A stretch of 64,000 nucleotides of DNA, from positions 417,426 through 481,425 of the forward strand of contig QAOA01006679.1 of NCBI GenBank assembly GCA_003255065.1, written 5' to 3'. Every line of letters begins with the position of its first letter. Position 1 is the stretch's first letter. Below, piece by piece: positions 11,281 to 24,005 of this stretch. The notes below the pieces were generated by a model that saw only the letters and a list, made by a program, of their open reading frames with translations, did no database searches and had not been told where the DNA came from. The stretch is from Cercis canadensis (Eukaryota; Streptophyta; Magnoliopsida; Fabales; Fabaceae). The position numbers and the translations under genes are program-made.

Positions 11281-14200
11281 AAGCTCTCTTATGTTTGCAA
11301 TGCAATGAAACTATAAGAGCTAAATATCTTAGGTTTGTATAAAAAATTATTCCAGAATAAGTGGTAAGAAAGCAAGATTAAATTCTGCAGATCACATCAA
11401 GCACTTTAAGCAACCAACTTTGCAGTAGTTTATCATTTATGCTCTTTCTTTTTGCCTTCTTTTGACTGGTCATATCCTATTCGAGAATCATTTAGCAGGT
11501 TCATACGTACAAAATATGGTTCAGGTGGATTCACGATCTATATTATAGGCCAAATTTAGGCCATGATTTTTAAGTTTACGTTTCACCTAGGCAAGAATAG
11601 GGTTTTGTTCTTCATGCACGTTCCCTGTCATTTTCTTTATGTGTAATTAAATTTGTGTGACGATTGACAAATGACAAGCATCTTTTAAGTGTCATTTTTC
11701 TGCACCTCTTGTACATGGCATCTAATACCTTTTTCTTTTTTTTAAAAAACTTTTTTTTTAATCTTTGGGAATAGATTGACCAGCAGCCTCACATTTAAAA
11801 TATAGAAAAGCTAGAATAAAATGTCGAATCTTAGTGAAATCTAATCACCTAATAAACATGGAGAACAAGAAGTTGAAAACAAGTAGAATAAAATGTGCAA
11901 AATTCTATAAAGTTCTAGAGATATGGTAGAAAAAATTCCCTAGAACTTAGGAATTAACATAAGGAATGGCTACTAAGATTCAAGGATCATGTTAATGTCG
12001 GTAATGTGCTTATAGTCCAAATTTATGCCTAATGCTTTTAGTGCATCTTAAGATAATTAAATATTAAATCATTTTGCAAAAGAGATACATGGATTTCCTT
12101 TCAAACTAAATGGAAATTGTGTTGTGTCAATTTAAGATTTTTCCCAGTAAATTTATGTCAAGTTAATGCTGGTAAGCTGCTTATAATCCAAATTTATATC
12201 TCTGTTTGATCTTGTGTAATTGTTGTTGTCGAAAGAGTTTATTGCGTGAAAAAGTTTAGAGAATCATTAATATTCTTACTTCTCTTTCATAGCTGAGAGA
12301 TAAATTTCATTCTCACACAAAGTTATTTTAATTTGGCAGACACCATCAAAGATATTAAAAAAAATTATTTACTTACAAATTGATTTTAAGTTATTGACAG
12401 TGAAGCTAAACATGCTATTAAACTTTTCCTTGGTGTGCCAAGTGACCGTGAGACTCTTAGATGCACCAATACCAAGTACAATTAACACATGCACTTAATC
12501 AATAGGAATCATTAAAATTCCTAGAAACCCCACTAAATAATATAAATTGATTTGTGCCTTAACAAAAGTAAGTGCAAACACAACTCCAAAATTCCTGATC
12601 TGATGAAATATTATTCTTTGAATCACTGCAATTTTTTCTTATCTAAATAATCTGAGGCCTAAAGTTAAACAGAACCATGCACTCATGGCCTACAAGGGAC
12701 AGGATGCTATTGCTACAGAAGATTGATTGACTAGAAATGGCACAAATTCTTGTGCTTTTGGTACTTCACAACTCAAGGAGAGGATGACATGATTAAGACA
12801 TTAATTCTATGTCCATTTAACTTTCTAGCTGAGGTTCCCAACCTCTACCTTTTCTGCAACTATATGCAGCATTGTCCATTTAATAATACAATTCCGTTAT
12901 TCTTTATGAACAGTAGGAGCCCTGTGAGATCATTTGGACCATTCTTTTTTAAGATCATTTTATAAACGTTGCACTTGCTTTCCTCGTATGGCAGGTGACA
13001 GGGCGCAATTTGGATTCTCATCACATAAAATAGATCAACAAGGATTATAATCCTGCACAAAGCCTCTTCCGTTAGCCATTCATTGTGTTTCTCATAGAAT
13101 TTGTAATGACCCCTATCCTAAAAGTACCCACCATTATAGCCTTCAATTCCACTGTTTTTATGCCTGATCTTGCCAGGATCTTACCAAAGCCAAATAGCCA
13201 AAACAAGTTATATTCTGGAAATAAGAACAAGGAAGCTTGATCTTATAATAATTAATTTTACAGCAGAGGTTTTGGTGGACTAAATGGATTATTGGACAAG
13301 AAATTTGTCTACAACTAGGATGTTATACATTGGAATAAACAGAAGAGAAAAGCATCTGACAGAAAAAGATTTTGTATGATTTTCCTTCAATTTATATTAT
13401 ATCTTTGTGGGTCCTTTTGTTTTAGACCCTTAAAAAAATACTAAAATTATGAGAACTAGTTCTAGTCTTTACCATACTTCGAGAGCAGCATAGGTTACCC
13501 ACTTACCCTATTTAGGAGCATAAATTTTCCAACTTTTGTGGTTGACAGATATTTTTGGGAAGTCCTCAAATTGTGCTCAAATTTATGGGCGGTGGGAGTT
13601 GACATTGTCTCCACTTATATTCTGAGTTCATTTATTTGGACACCATTTAACTACAAAATACTTAAAGTTCAATCTAACTACTCAAATATGAAACATTAGT
13701 GTTTTGAACGAGTAATTAGAGTACACTTAGACTATTTTTGTGGGGTGTGCCTTTAAAATTGCTTGGATATAGACTTAGTTTTAGTGTGTAAAAGCTAACC
13801 CTAGAATAACTTGATTGTTGAACAAAGAAAAGAAAAGAGTACAATTAGACTTTCTCTATCATCATTTAAGTTTAATAGCGTTAATAAATAATTAATGAAT
13901 ACTACTAGGTGGAGAACCCTTATATCTTCTTTTCCAAAAGGAAAAAAAAATTAGAACGATCAAACATATAATTGATTTATTTGCTTCAAGGGTGTCATTT
14001 GTTAATGAATAATTAACATAATATAAAGCAACTCTCATTGAACGTTCAACAATTGAGCTTTATTCTCTAGTACAATGTTTCATCTCATCCCAAATAAATA
14101 AAACAATGATTCATAGATTAAACTGATGAAAATAACTGCTACATGTTTAAGGTCAGTACAAACTAAGCATTGATCTTATTCCCCCATTAATAAGAAATGG

Positions 14201-14317
14201 TGAATCTTTGAGGACACAAACGGGGCCTTCTATGATATCAAAATAATAGAATGATTAGTAGACCAACACGAAGAATTTAGCTAATCAACATTGCTTCCAC
14301 TGGCTTATTAACTTGAA
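11281..14317. other. Intergenic region between WAT1 gene and ERF gene
   Basis: About 3 kb of AT-rich sequence holding the WAT1 promoter and the downstream flank of the ERF gene. Short frames near 12750-13060 lack any recognisable family and overlap each other on both strands. No gene is supported. Confidence 0.5.
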
Positions 14318-15379
14318 TTAACCTAACTCAGAAGGCACATAGAGCAAAGGATCCCAAGTACTATTAGAAGCAGAAAACCAACTGTTATTCTCACAGTGCA
14401 CAAACTGTTGTTGCTCAGGTACCCAAAACCCTTCAGATACAGCACCAATTTGTGGCAATTGCATGCTTACCATATTCACTTTGCCACTCTTACTAGTACT
14501 AGTTGATGGCAATTGATCTGGATATGTCATACCAATAGTACTAGTAGACTCAGTTAGCCCAGATAAAGGCCATGCTGATGTTGCTGCACTTAAAGAGGAA
14601 AGCCAGCCATTTTGAGGAACCGGGCTCATCTGTGGGGGCCAAGGCAACTCATAACCCATTTCATTGGACCAATTAGTCATGCTTGTTATGGGCATGGCTT
14701 GGCTAGGTTGATGAGAATTCACTCCAGCATTGACTGCTATAATACCTCCGTAATCATGACCCGAGGTAAGCATTCTCTTAGAAGAAGTGTTTGATGAAAT
14801 GCTTGTAAAACCCAGCATAGGGTTCGTAGTTCCAGCCATATGGGCAAAAGCAGTAGCTGATGATAACTCTTTATTATTATTCACTGAAAGGTTGCTGGTT
14901 GAACTTGAGACAATACCAGATGAAAGAGAAAGAGAAAGAGGTGAAGGAAGCTTGACACCTTTTTCATCAAACAGTTTGGCCTTGAGCGCACCAAGAAGGC
15001 CATCAGCATCTGCTCCTGGCTCACACACATCCTCAAATGAAAAAGGCTCAATACTATCTGGCTTGTAATGTGAGCGACCACCACGCTTACCACCAGCGCC
15101 GGTGGCTGCAGGCTCCTGCAAATCGAAGTTGGTACGAGCAGTGGGGCCACGCAAAGCGCGAGCAGCAGTGTCATAGGCACGAGCTGCATCCTCTGCAGTG
15201 TCAAATGTTCCAAGCCAGAGCCTAACCTTCTGAAGAGAGTCCTTGATCTCTGCAACCCATCTTCCTGAGGGGCGTTGCCGGACTCCGACAAACTTATGGT
15301 GGCCTCTGGATGATGACTTTCTTCGGCCACGGCTTCCATCAGTTGGCGCTCCCATTTTTTTTCTTATTGTTACTCTCAT
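14318..15379 (-). CDS. AP2/ERF transcription factor, ERN1/RAP2.11-like
   Basis: An intronless frame of 353 residues with one AP2 domain at about 30-86 ([18 protein letters not shown]..., ending ARTNF). Ala43 and Asp47 are the residues that mark ERF rather than DREB types, and the spacing [20 protein letters not shown] fits ERF group V proteins such as ERN1 and RAP2.11. A basic stretch before the domain ([13 protein letters not shown], 18-29) is a likely nuclear signal. The rest is Ser/Thr/Asn-rich with a Trp/Pro-containing C-terminus ([14 protein letters not shown]). Family members bind GCC-like boxes; ERN1 acts in root symbiosis and RAP2.11 in low-potassium response, so the biological role here is open. 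The second Met (residue 9, 15355) is an equally plausible start. Confidence 0.88.
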   Translation of the reverse strand: MRVTIRKKMGAPTDGSRGRRKSSSRGHHKFVGVRQRPSGRWVAEIKDSLQKVRLWLGTFDTAEDAARAYDTAARALRGPTARTNFDLQEPAATGAGGKRGGRSHYKPDSIEPFSFEDVCEPGADADGLLGALKAKLFDEKGVKLPSPLSLSLSSGIVSSSTSNLSVNNNKELSSATAFAHMAGTTNPMLGFTSISSNTSSKRMLTSGHDYGGIIAVNAGVNSHQPSQAMPITSMTNWSNEMGYELPWPPQMSPVPQNGWLSSLSAATSAWPLSGLTESTSTIGMTYPDQLPSTSTSKSGKVNMVSMQLPQIGAVSEGFWVPEQQQFVHCENNSWFSASNSTWDPLLYVPSELG

Positions 15380-16950
15380 ACTCAGCTACTTTTGCTTGGT
15401 TACCGAACTTTTGGAGCTGATAAAGGAGCTGGTTTATAAGGATAACTTAGAGGGCAATCATCTTCAACTCATAGAAATGGACAAAGAAGAATATGTCAAA
15501 GTTGAAGGGTTTATTATATTGGAACGTCATTGCAGGCCTTGTTGTTGATATCGACGCAAAGTGTAAATCTCACCAGAAACGTACAAACTTATTGACAACG
15601 TCATAATACAAATATTTTTTGATGAAAAATGCTCCACAATTATACAGTAACAAAATGCACAACATAAAGCTTTTATAACGATATTTCTTAAAATTTATAA
15701 AGTTAGTACTCCAAAATAAATTTTTATAATATTTTTCTCCTTAAACTAAAAGGTGAATAAATACATAACTCCAAATCTTAGTAAAACTATGGCCACAAAT
15801 ATTTGATAAGAATGCATATTTACCGATAAAGAAAAATATCAAATATGCTACCGCTATATTACGGGCACTGATTACTGAAGTATTATTTTTACAAAACTTA
15901 TGAAATATGACACAAAAATTTAAAACAAGAAAAGTGCAACACACAACTCATAGATAAGAATAAGTTTTTAGAAAAAAGTCATATCAAATTTTAATTCTTG
16001 GATAGAAATTATTAAAATATGTTGGATATATTATCATTGCTTGGTAGTCATGTGATGGTGACAATCGTAATGACCTTATGGGAGTTTGTTTTTTTATTGT
16101 TGTATGGCTACAATAAGACATGGATATCCTTTTCCAAAACTAATTTTTTTCGAAAATTTAATTGAATTTTTTAAAACAATGAAACTTGAATAAGTCTCAA
16201 TAATGATTGGCACAAATATTATCTCTGAGGACGAGGATGGAGTGAGAAAAGGGAAGATTAAGGGTGCTTATCCAGAATAAAGCTCTAGAAATTGCGCTGT
16301 GTGCGCCACTGTTTTATTCTTGTTCTCTCCACCCTTTTGCTGTCTCGGTGTATGTGAAGTGTTTCTTTGTGTAAAACTGTATATTAATTCCAAAAAAATA
16401 TGAGCCATGTATGATATATCCATCTCCTAATAAATTTTATAATTCATGGTTCAAATTTCGTGTCATAATAACAAACCAGCACACAATGTTCTTTCCTATT
16501 TCACAAAATAAAAAAACTAGAACATGTTTTTCAGAGTACAGTGTGCATCAATTTTACCATGATAAAAAATAGTTATCAAATCATATAAAAAAAAAAAATT
16601 TATCAATGATCATTTTCATAATTCCATATGGAGTAGGGGCACAAATTAAAACCCTTTATGGCGGAAGTGTTGAGTTCAAATGTTATTAAAAACATTTGAA
16701 ATGAGATTTATAAGATTGTGATAGATTACTTTAATTTCATTTTATAACTTTTGATGGACCTCAGGAGAAAAAGGGGCCCAATAAACTGAATTAAATTGGG
16801 ATAAGCTTAATGATATGTGAGTTTAATAGCATTTTTTTTCACAGAAATTAGAGTGTTTAATATTAAAGATTATATTTTGACCATATACTTTGTTTGTTAT
16901 TTTTAAATTTTTTTTTTTATTGCATTGTACTCTTGCACAAATTGTATCAT
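15380..16950. other. Divergent intergenic region, ERF and PPR promoters
   Basis: The ERF gene reads left and the PPR gene reads right, so both promoters lie here. The stretch is AT-rich with short A and T runs and no supported gene. Confidence 0.5.
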
Positions 16951-16967
16951 TGTTTCTCTGAACTCGC

Positions 16968-17023
16968 GGCCCAAAAAAGTAGGGTCGTAAAGGCTGAAAG
17001 CCCATGGGCCAAATCAGGGCCCA
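16968..17023 (+). promoter_or_regulatory. Site II (GGCCCA) motif group upstream of the PPR gene
   Basis: GGCCCA occurs at 16968-16973, TGGGCC at 17005-17010 and GGGCCCA at 17017-17023. Clustered site II elements, bound by TCP factors, are typical of plant genes for mitochondrial, plastid and ribosomal proteins. No clear TATA box is seen, as is usual for such promoters. Confidence 0.55.
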
Positions 17024-17205
17024 TCAAACCGTTAACCCATCAACCTCACCGCTGGTAAGCTTCACTTTCTGTGTGTTGTTCAGTTCACCAGCTGAATTTA
17101 GCTACAAGCCATAGCCAACCGCCACACTAGCCTCCAAGCTCCACCCACACGCCCACAGCTACATCTGCACCAAAACTTTCATAAAATTCTCTGCTTTTTA
17201 TTTAA

Positions 17206-17220
17206 ATGGCACTTCAATGA
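17206..17220 (+). promoter_or_regulatory. Four-codon uORF overlapping the PPR start
   Basis: An upstream ATG at 17206 reads M-A-L-Q-stop, and its TGA (17218-17220) overlaps the main ATG (17217-17219) as ATGA. Ribosomes that start here would have to reinitiate at the overlapping ATG, so the uORF may dampen translation. It matters only if the transcript starts upstream of 17206. Confidence 0.45.
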
Positions 17221-19160
17221 CTCTGTTTCTCGTTCGGAGAAGACAATTCCAAGTTCAATTTTCAACATTGTTCACTTGTTGCCACCAGAATTTGCTACCC
17301 AATCAAGCAAAATCAAATGGCTCCTGCAAGGTCTTCTCCACCCCCAAGTTTCGCGCTTTCCATCAGGGACGACCACATGGATGGCAAAGATGGCGCAGAG
17401 GAGAGCAAGTGTGCTTTCCTTGTGGTAGCTCTTTGCCCTTGTCTCGTATGCTTCATTATACTCTTAATTGCAGTCTCTATCATTCTCATTGTCAAATTCC
17501 ATTTCTTTTGCCACACTCCGCTTCATTCATTACTCTACAAAAAAAGCTGTTGATTTCCCTTTCTGGGGATGTTTCTGTGATGCCCAGTATTAGTTTTCAA
17601 GGGGAATATCCAAGTTTGAATCTTAGGGGATTTGCTAGTGTTGGTGGGGGTGATACAGATTTTGGGGTTGAATCTGGGAGTGAGGATCAGGATAGCGATC
17701 AGGGTGCTAAATCTGGTGCAGACCCAGATGAGGTTGATAGAGTATGCAAGGTGATTGATGAATTGTTTGCTTTGGATCGGAACATGGAGGCTGTTCTTGA
17801 TGGGTGTGGCATACATTTGTCACATGATTTGGTTGTGGATGTGCTAGAGCGATTTAAACATGCTAGGAAGCCGGCGTTTCGGTTTTTTTGTTGGGCTGGT
17901 CAGAGGCCAGGTTTTGCCCATGATTCAAGGACTTATAACTCAATGATGAATATTCTAGGGAAGACTAGACAGTTTGAGACCATGGTAGCAATGCTTGAGG
18001 AAATGGGTGAGAAGGGCCTTTTGACAATGGAAACTTTCTCCATTGCTATCAAAACCTTTGCTGCTGCAAAGGAAAGGAAAAAAGCTGTTGGGATCTTTGA
18101 TCTGATGAAAAAGCACAAATTTAAAGTGGGTGTTGATTCCTTCAATTGCTTGCTTGATACTCTTGGTAGGGCAAAACTTGGTAAAGAAGCACAGACAATA
18201 TTTGAAAAATTGAAAGATAGGTTTACGCACAATTTACAAACTTACACGGTACTTCTTAACGGATGGTGCAAGGTAAAAAACTTGATGGAGGCAGGGAGGG
18301 TGTGGAATGAGATGATTGATAAGGGATTTAAGCCAGATATTGTTGCACATAATATTATGCTTGAGGGATTGTTAAAGTGTAAGAAGAAGTCTGATGCAAT
18401 CAAGTTGTTTGAAGTAATGAAAGCCAAAGGTCCATTGCCCAATGTTCGGAGTTATACTATTATGATACAGGATTTCAGCAAACAAAAGATGATGAAAGAA
18501 GCAGTTGAATATTTCAATGAAATGGTAGATTGTGGATGTCAACCTGATGTTGCAGTCTACACATGTTTGGTCACTGGGTTTGGGAACCAGAAGAGAATGG
18601 ATATGGTGCATGATATACTGAAGGAAATGAAGGAAAAGGGTTGTCCACCAGATGGAAGGACATACAATGCATTGATAAAATTGATGACTAGCCAACATAT
18701 GCCTGATGATGCTGTGAGAATATACAAGAAGATGATTCAAGATGGCATTGAACCAACAATTCACACTTACAACATGATGATGAAATCCTACTTTGTGACC
18801 AGAAATTATGAAATGGGTCGTGCAGTTTGGGATGAGATGAATCAGAAGGGGTGCTGTCCTGATGATAATTCCTACACTGTGCTCATTGGCGGGCTTACAA
18901 GGCAGGGAAAGTCAGGGGAGGCGTGTAAATATTTAGAGGAAATGATGGAGAAAGGAATGAAAGCTCCTCAGCTTGATTATAACAAGTTCGCAGCTGATTT
19001 TTCTAGAGCAGGGAAACCTGATATACTTGAGGAGTTGGCTCAAAAGATGAAATTTGCTGGTAAGTTTGAAGTCTCCAATGACCTTGCTAGGTGGGCTGAC
19101 ATGATGAAGAGAAGGGTCGAAAGAAAAGATATTATAAAATCTGGTGGGCGGTTTACATGA
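17217..19160 (+). CDS. Mitochondrial P-class PPR protein, At3g62470-like
   Basis: An intronless frame of 647 residues. A basic, Ser-rich N-terminus (MTLFLVRRRQFQVQ...) fits a mitochondrial presequence. Next comes a family-specific segment, VDRVCKVIDELFALDRNMEA then LERFKHARKPAFRFFCWAG, and from about residue 237 to 590 roughly ten 35-residue PPR motifs such as TYTVLLNGWCKVKNLMEAGR and SYTIMIQDFSKQKMMKEAVE. There is no E, E+ or DYW domain, so it is P-class, of the kind that binds organelle RNA for stability, splicing or translation rather than editing. The wording of the repeats is very close to the Arabidopsis At3g62470/At5g14820 group as I know it. The first about 110 residues are poorly conserved in character, so the true start or a short intron there is less certain. 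Confidence 0.92.
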   Translation: MTLFLVRRRQFQVQFSTLFTCCHQNLLPNQAKSNGSCKVFSTPKFRAFHQGRPHGWQRWRRGEQVCFPCGSSLPLSRMLHYTLNCSLYHSHCQIPFLLPHSASFITLQKKLLISLSGDVSVMPSISFQGEYPSLNLRGFASVGGGDTDFGVESGSEDQDSDQGAKSGADPDEVDRVCKVIDELFALDRNMEAVLDGCGIHLSHDLVVDVLERFKHARKPAFRFFCWAGQRPGFAHDSRTYNSMMNILGKTRQFETMVAMLEEMGEKGLLTMETFSIAIKTFAAAKERKKAVGIFDLMKKHKFKVGVDSFNCLLDTLGRAKLGKEAQTIFEKLKDRFTHNLQTYTVLLNGWCKVKNLMEAGRVWNEMIDKGFKPDIVAHNIMLEGLLKCKKKSDAIKLFEVMKAKGPLPNVRSYTIMIQDFSKQKMMKEAVEYFNEMVDCGCQPDVAVYTCLVTGFGNQKRMDMVHDILKEMKEKGCPPDGRTYNALIKLMTSQHMPDDAVRIYKKMIQDGIEPTIHTYNMMMKSYFVTRNYEMGRAVWDEMNQKGCCPDDNSYTVLIGGLTRQGKSGEACKYLEEMMEKGMKAPQLDYNKFAADFSRAGKPDILEELAQKMKFAGKFEVSNDLARWADMMKRRVERKDIIKSGGRFT

Positions 19161-21180
19161 GTGCCTTGCTGGTGACCAGAATTTCTTTGCTACTAGTGTG
19201 TTACCAAACAAAATTGAAATTGTCCCTCGCAATTTACCTTCTCTTGTGTGGTTTGTTTGCTGGGACTCCTTTTTGCCAATAGCAGTGGTCAAATAGTGCT
19301 TTAGGACCTTGGCATGCTTGAGTACTCAGTTCCCTTTGCTGGACTGCTAGTAATGCCGCTCAACTTGATTTGTAAAATATAAACCACAGATTTGTTGTCT
19401 TTAGTGTCATCAATGTTACTAGACATGTCCATTCTTTGGGTGCTGAAACTTCTTTGTTCTTTTTTATTTTGTACATTACTTGTGTATTGAAACCAACATG
19501 CCAGTGTTATTTTGTATGATTTAATCATTTGTCAGTTTGAATGGAGAAAGCGAGGTGTCATTAGTCTTAGACTATATTGTATATCTTGCTCTTTTGACAA
19601 AGTCCATGTACTGGAATTTTCTTTGACATCTGTTTTCTGTGTTAATGGAGATATCATTCAAGTTAATAGTAGTTATCATTATTCTGTCTTTCCTTACCGA
19701 GTATCTTATGGATGCTTGAGGTTATAATACAGTTTATAGTGGTGATTGCTTGAGGTTGCTTATTCAACTTAGGCATGAAACTTGTCATTTTTGTATAATT
19801 CTGATTCCTGTTTGGTGGATAATTTCTCCATCAAGAGCATAAAGTAGTCGTTCTCCATACGAATGCTTAAGCTTGTTTGTGGTATTACGTTCTATTGCCC
19901 TCCTAGATAGAGCAATGTTTGAAATAGGAATCAAGAAACAATTTCTGGTCACAAAAAACAGAAAGGCATGAATTTGTAAGAAGTTCTTTCGGCTAAAACG
20001 CAAGACTATTCTTCCCTCTTGTGCAGAACCAGACACTTCACGTCTCAAGTGTTACATGCACTTTGAACTTCAGTTCAGCAACTCTCGTGTATTGTGGTCT
20101 AAGAGTTAAATGATATTTATGATGCTTCCAAGTGGCGATTGCTATAGTGTTATACACTCAAAATTAAAGAAAAAGTGTACAAATTCAGTAAATAATTACA
20201 CATTAAAAATTAGTATAAATACTGAAATTTGGATAGTTTTTGCATTATAATTTTGAAGTTGACGATGCTTGTGTTGAAATGGGATTGATTCCGGAGCTCA
20301 AGGTCAAATAGGGGCTTGAGGTTAGTCGTAGAGCTGGAGTTCAGTATGCTCAATGAGCACAAATGAACTATGAGCCGGGCGGAACTACCTAGACTTCGAA
20401 GGTCAAGTTATTTCAATCCGAGCTAAGAAAATCAATGATTAAGGAGAGTGAAAAGTCTTTATACATGTTGAAATGTTTATAGGATGAGAAATAATGTTTG
20501 AAGGGTATAATGGTAATTAGAATATTTAGGTCTTTATGAGCCCAGGCTAATTTGGGCCTCAATAAGAATATCTACATAAGTAATACATATATTTATGAAA
20601 AATAAGAAATTTGCTAAGAATGTAGTCAACATTTATACCAGAAAAAGAATTTAGTTAAAGCAATAATTATGTTGTTACTTGTTAGAATAATCTTTTAAGG
20701 GGATATACCTAGAATTTTTAGATTAGAAAATTAGAGTTTATGATATTAAATGTAAATACATGATAAAGAATGTATGGTTTTTTATTTACTAATAAGCGCA
20801 AAGCAGTGGCATGATGTGAAATGGAAAGGACAATACATGGTGGTAATATTTGATCCATCTATTATTTTTTTTGTGTACAAAAATTTGAAAATTGATTAAC
20901 TATTTTTTGGTAATAGATGAAACTTTATTTAGTAATAATTGTGCGAGAATTTACGTAACATGCCTTATCAATAAATTCGTAATACCTTTGAACTCAAGCC
21001 ATTGAATAATAAATCAGAGTTTCTCGCTACTTAACCAGAAAATAATTTATCTTAATTTTATTGTAGTAGCAATTTTTTCGACTTCCTCTTTCTCTTTCAA
21101 ATTTATTAATTTAGCCTAGTCTGTTTTTATGTTTTTACAATTATTTGTGCCTTAAAAAAAAGAAAACTAATTAGGCCATA
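19161..21180. other. PPR 3' region and intergenic DNA
   Basis: The first few hundred bases are the likely PPR 3' UTR. A less AT-rich block at about 20270-20420 stands out from its surroundings and may be a degraded insertion, but I cannot identify it. No coding region is supported. Confidence 0.45.
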
Positions 21181-21194
21181 GACAAGACTTTATC

Positions 21195-21200
21195 GGCCCA
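21195..21200 (+). promoter_or_regulatory. Site II motif upstream of the YCED gene
   Basis: One GGCCCA lies about 430 bp before the ATG at 21629. It is the same type of element as in front of the PPR gene, and fits a housekeeping organelle gene. Confidence 0.35.
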
Positions 21201-21628
21201 AAAGTCCATTGACCCAAGCAGAGGAACTGCACCGTGTTATGGGCGCAGGGCAAGGAGGTAATACAACGCCGGTGAAAAGAGTTGTTATCTTCTCTGTGGA
21301 TATAGCGGCGTCAACCCCTTCAAGGCTTCTCCAGCCTCCTTTTTCACCTGAAGCGAAATTTCTCAGTTTTCTGGAAAATTCCCACCTAGTTCTTGCTTTA
21401 CAAGGGAAGGGAGAGATTGTTTCAGCTCAGCAAGATTGAATTCCTCAAAATGTTTTCAGTCATTGCACTTCAGGTTTGACTGTTTACAGAGAAATTGCAG
21501 CTGCCTTTATCACATCTTACACCAAAATTTGAAAAAGCCATACCCAGTTATTATTTTTGCATAATTATCAGAATACCCAGTAAAGTTTCATACTTTAGGA
21601 GTTCCCTTCACTGGAACTTGAAGCTAAA

Positions 21629-24005
21629 ATGTCACTTGTATTCCCCTCATCCTGTACTTCACAATTGCATTTTACTAGATGTAAAGTTTTTAATTGGAAC
21701 TCCCAGGAAAAAGTTTCTTGTAGTTCATATGTTCCCTTTCAACACTTAACAGTTCCATGTTCTATTACTAACTTTAGAATTGAACCAAGTATTATTCACA
21801 AGTATGCTGCTAGAAGCAAGAGTCCTAATTATGAGTCATTTGGTGAAGAGAGTACAATAGACTTGGATTGGGAGGATGAGGTAGACATTGAAGATAATGG
21901 GTCACCATGGGAAGGTGCAGTTATATACAAGAGAAATGCTGCAATTTCACATTTGGAGTACTGTACTACCTTGGAGAGACTAGGTCTGGGAAAACTTTCA
22001 ACTGAGGTTTCAAAATATAAGGCATCTGTTATGGGATTGCGCGTTATGAGAGCTGTGAAGGACTATCCAGATGGAACCCCTGTTCAGATCTCCATAGATG
22101 TGATCAGGAAGAAGAAAAAATTGAGGCTTGATGGGATTATAAAAACTGTCATCACACTTAATTGCAATAGGTATTGTATTCATGAATTTATCTTCTTTGC
22201 TTGCAAATATGGTGCCTTTTGCATGTGTGAGCATCTCTAACTTTTGTATTGCTTTGTATTTAGTTTTTTATATAAAACCTCGAAAGTCAAAAGTCTACCG
22301 AAATTTTGTTTTGTTTCTTAATGACTCTAGTTATTGTCTTAATGCTTTTTTATGCATCATTTGCAATATACTTAGTATGTGACTTCTTCTAGTCTACCAT
22401 AAAAGTGATAGTAAGATGGAACTAGATGACATGACTCTTTACTTTAACTGATTAACAACTAATGTAATTCTGCTATTGAAGAAAATATGAATTGTATTTA
22501 GTTCCTCATATCCAGGAATAGCACACTGTTATAATAATGACCTTATTATTTAGTTCTATATTCAGTTTCATTATATATCTCTGAGAATCAGAGTGTGAAA
22601 TTACGTGCTTAGAAGAAATCATCAAATTGTAATTTGATTGACTGTCTTTTTCTCTATCTGCGTACATGTGTACTTGTGTGTATTTAGATTTATGAAATCC
22701 CAAAACTTGAAGGGTTAAAACAACACGATCTCTCTACACAAGGGCTTATTTGGTGTAATATTTCTGTTTACTTATCTATTTAGATTGTAGGGAAAATATT
22801 TTTTGAACTTGCTTTGGTTGCAATTGCTGGTTTCAGCATTGCACATCATCTTGGAGTTAAAAATATTTGGTCTTTCAGTATTGCAGGCCCTCTTCTTTTA
22901 TCTGTCAAGTTAAGAGCTGAAAAGTACTAGGCTTTTAGCATAGGATGACATGCCAGACATGTCTACATTCCTTTGTTCCTTTTGGCAAGGTATAACTGCA
23001 GTTCCTTTTGACATGCCAGAAATGTGCAATTTGTCAATCAAATCAGCACTTCCTATGTTTTCAACCTGTAGTTGAATTGCTTCAACAATTGGTGTTTCTT
23101 TTGTGGATTTGATGATTGTGTTGACAAACATGTGGTTCTGAAATCTGGTGGACAATGTCGTAAACCATCCAATTCACTCTTCTTCATTGGAATAACTGAT
23201 TAAGTTAAATGCATGCCATTGGGAACAGTAAATAAATTATCAAGAAATGTGACTAGTTGTTGCTTTCTTACTAATTTTGTAATGTTATACATCCTATATT
23301 AGGTGTTAGGCTGCCCCTCTTTTCAATTGTAATTTCAGTATGAGTGTATTGGCTGCTACTAAGCACCTTAAGTAGAGAATGGTTCAGGCTGTGCCTACCT
23401 TCTTCTTGATGTTTTTCTTTCTAGATATGAAAACTTATTTTAAACAGGTGGAACATGCCGAATAACTACTCAATAGAATTTATAGGGCTTTGGAAAACTT
23501 TATTTTGACAGTAAAAGAACTCAATAAATGCAGTTTCCATTACCTTATCTTATTCAGTGAAATAATTTGTGTCAATGTGATTTTGTATTGAAGGTGCTGT
23601 AAGCCTGCTGCTGAGTGCATATTCTCAGAGTTCTCTCTTTCCCTCACTGAAGAACCCATCGATGAACTGGAAACTATTGATATGGGTGTTATTTTTGGGG
23701 AAGACAAATTTAAAAATTTTGGAAACAGTGATGAAGACGATGACGATGATGCATTGATTGATTTGGATGATCGGTTGCATTTTCCCCCTGCAGAGAAAGA
23801 AATTGACATTTCAAAGCACATAAGAGACCGGGTGCATGTTGAAATTACCATCAATGCGATATGTGATCCCATGTGCCAAGGTTTGTGCCTAAAATGTGGA
23901 GCAAACCTAAACACTAGTAGTTGCAGTTGTAGCAAAGAGGAAATAAAAGAAAAAACATATGGCCCTCTTGGAAATTTAGAAGAGCAGATGCAGCGACAAG
24001 TATAG
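21629..24005 (+). CDS. DUF177/YCED family protein, chloroplastic
   Basis: Two exons: 21629-22170 and 23594-24005, with donor AATAG|GTATTG and acceptor TTGAAG|GTGCTG joining inside an Arg codon (NCN-R-CCKPAAE), 317 residues in all. An in-frame TAG directly upstream makes 21629 the first usable ATG. The N-terminus is Ser/Cys-rich without acidic residues, as in plastid transit peptides. The DUF177 core spans the intron (DGTPVQISIDV..., CCKPAAECIFSEFSLSLTEE...), is followed by an acidic insert (SDEDDDDDALIDLDD), and ends with a Cys-rich motif CDPMCQGLCLKCGANLNTSS. Relatives of bacterial YceD are needed for accumulation of 23S rRNA/large ribosomal subunits in plastids, and that is the expected role. 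A 5' UTR intron is possible, since a plausible acceptor lies just before the ATG. Confidence 0.9.
22171..23593 (+). other. Intron of the YCED gene
   Basis: A 1.4 kb intron with conforming GT and AG ends. Frames inside it are short and unrecognised, and the flanking exons join without loss of DUF177 sequence. Confidence 0.8.

Noticed and set aside
17317..17553. 78-codon frame with a hydrophobic segment inside the PPR gene
   Set aside because: It overlaps the PPR presequence in another frame and shows no family features; treated as a shadow.
21209..21439. 76-codon frame before the YCED gene
   Set aside because: It lies in the likely promoter or leader, has no known domain, and is out of frame with the YCED exon.
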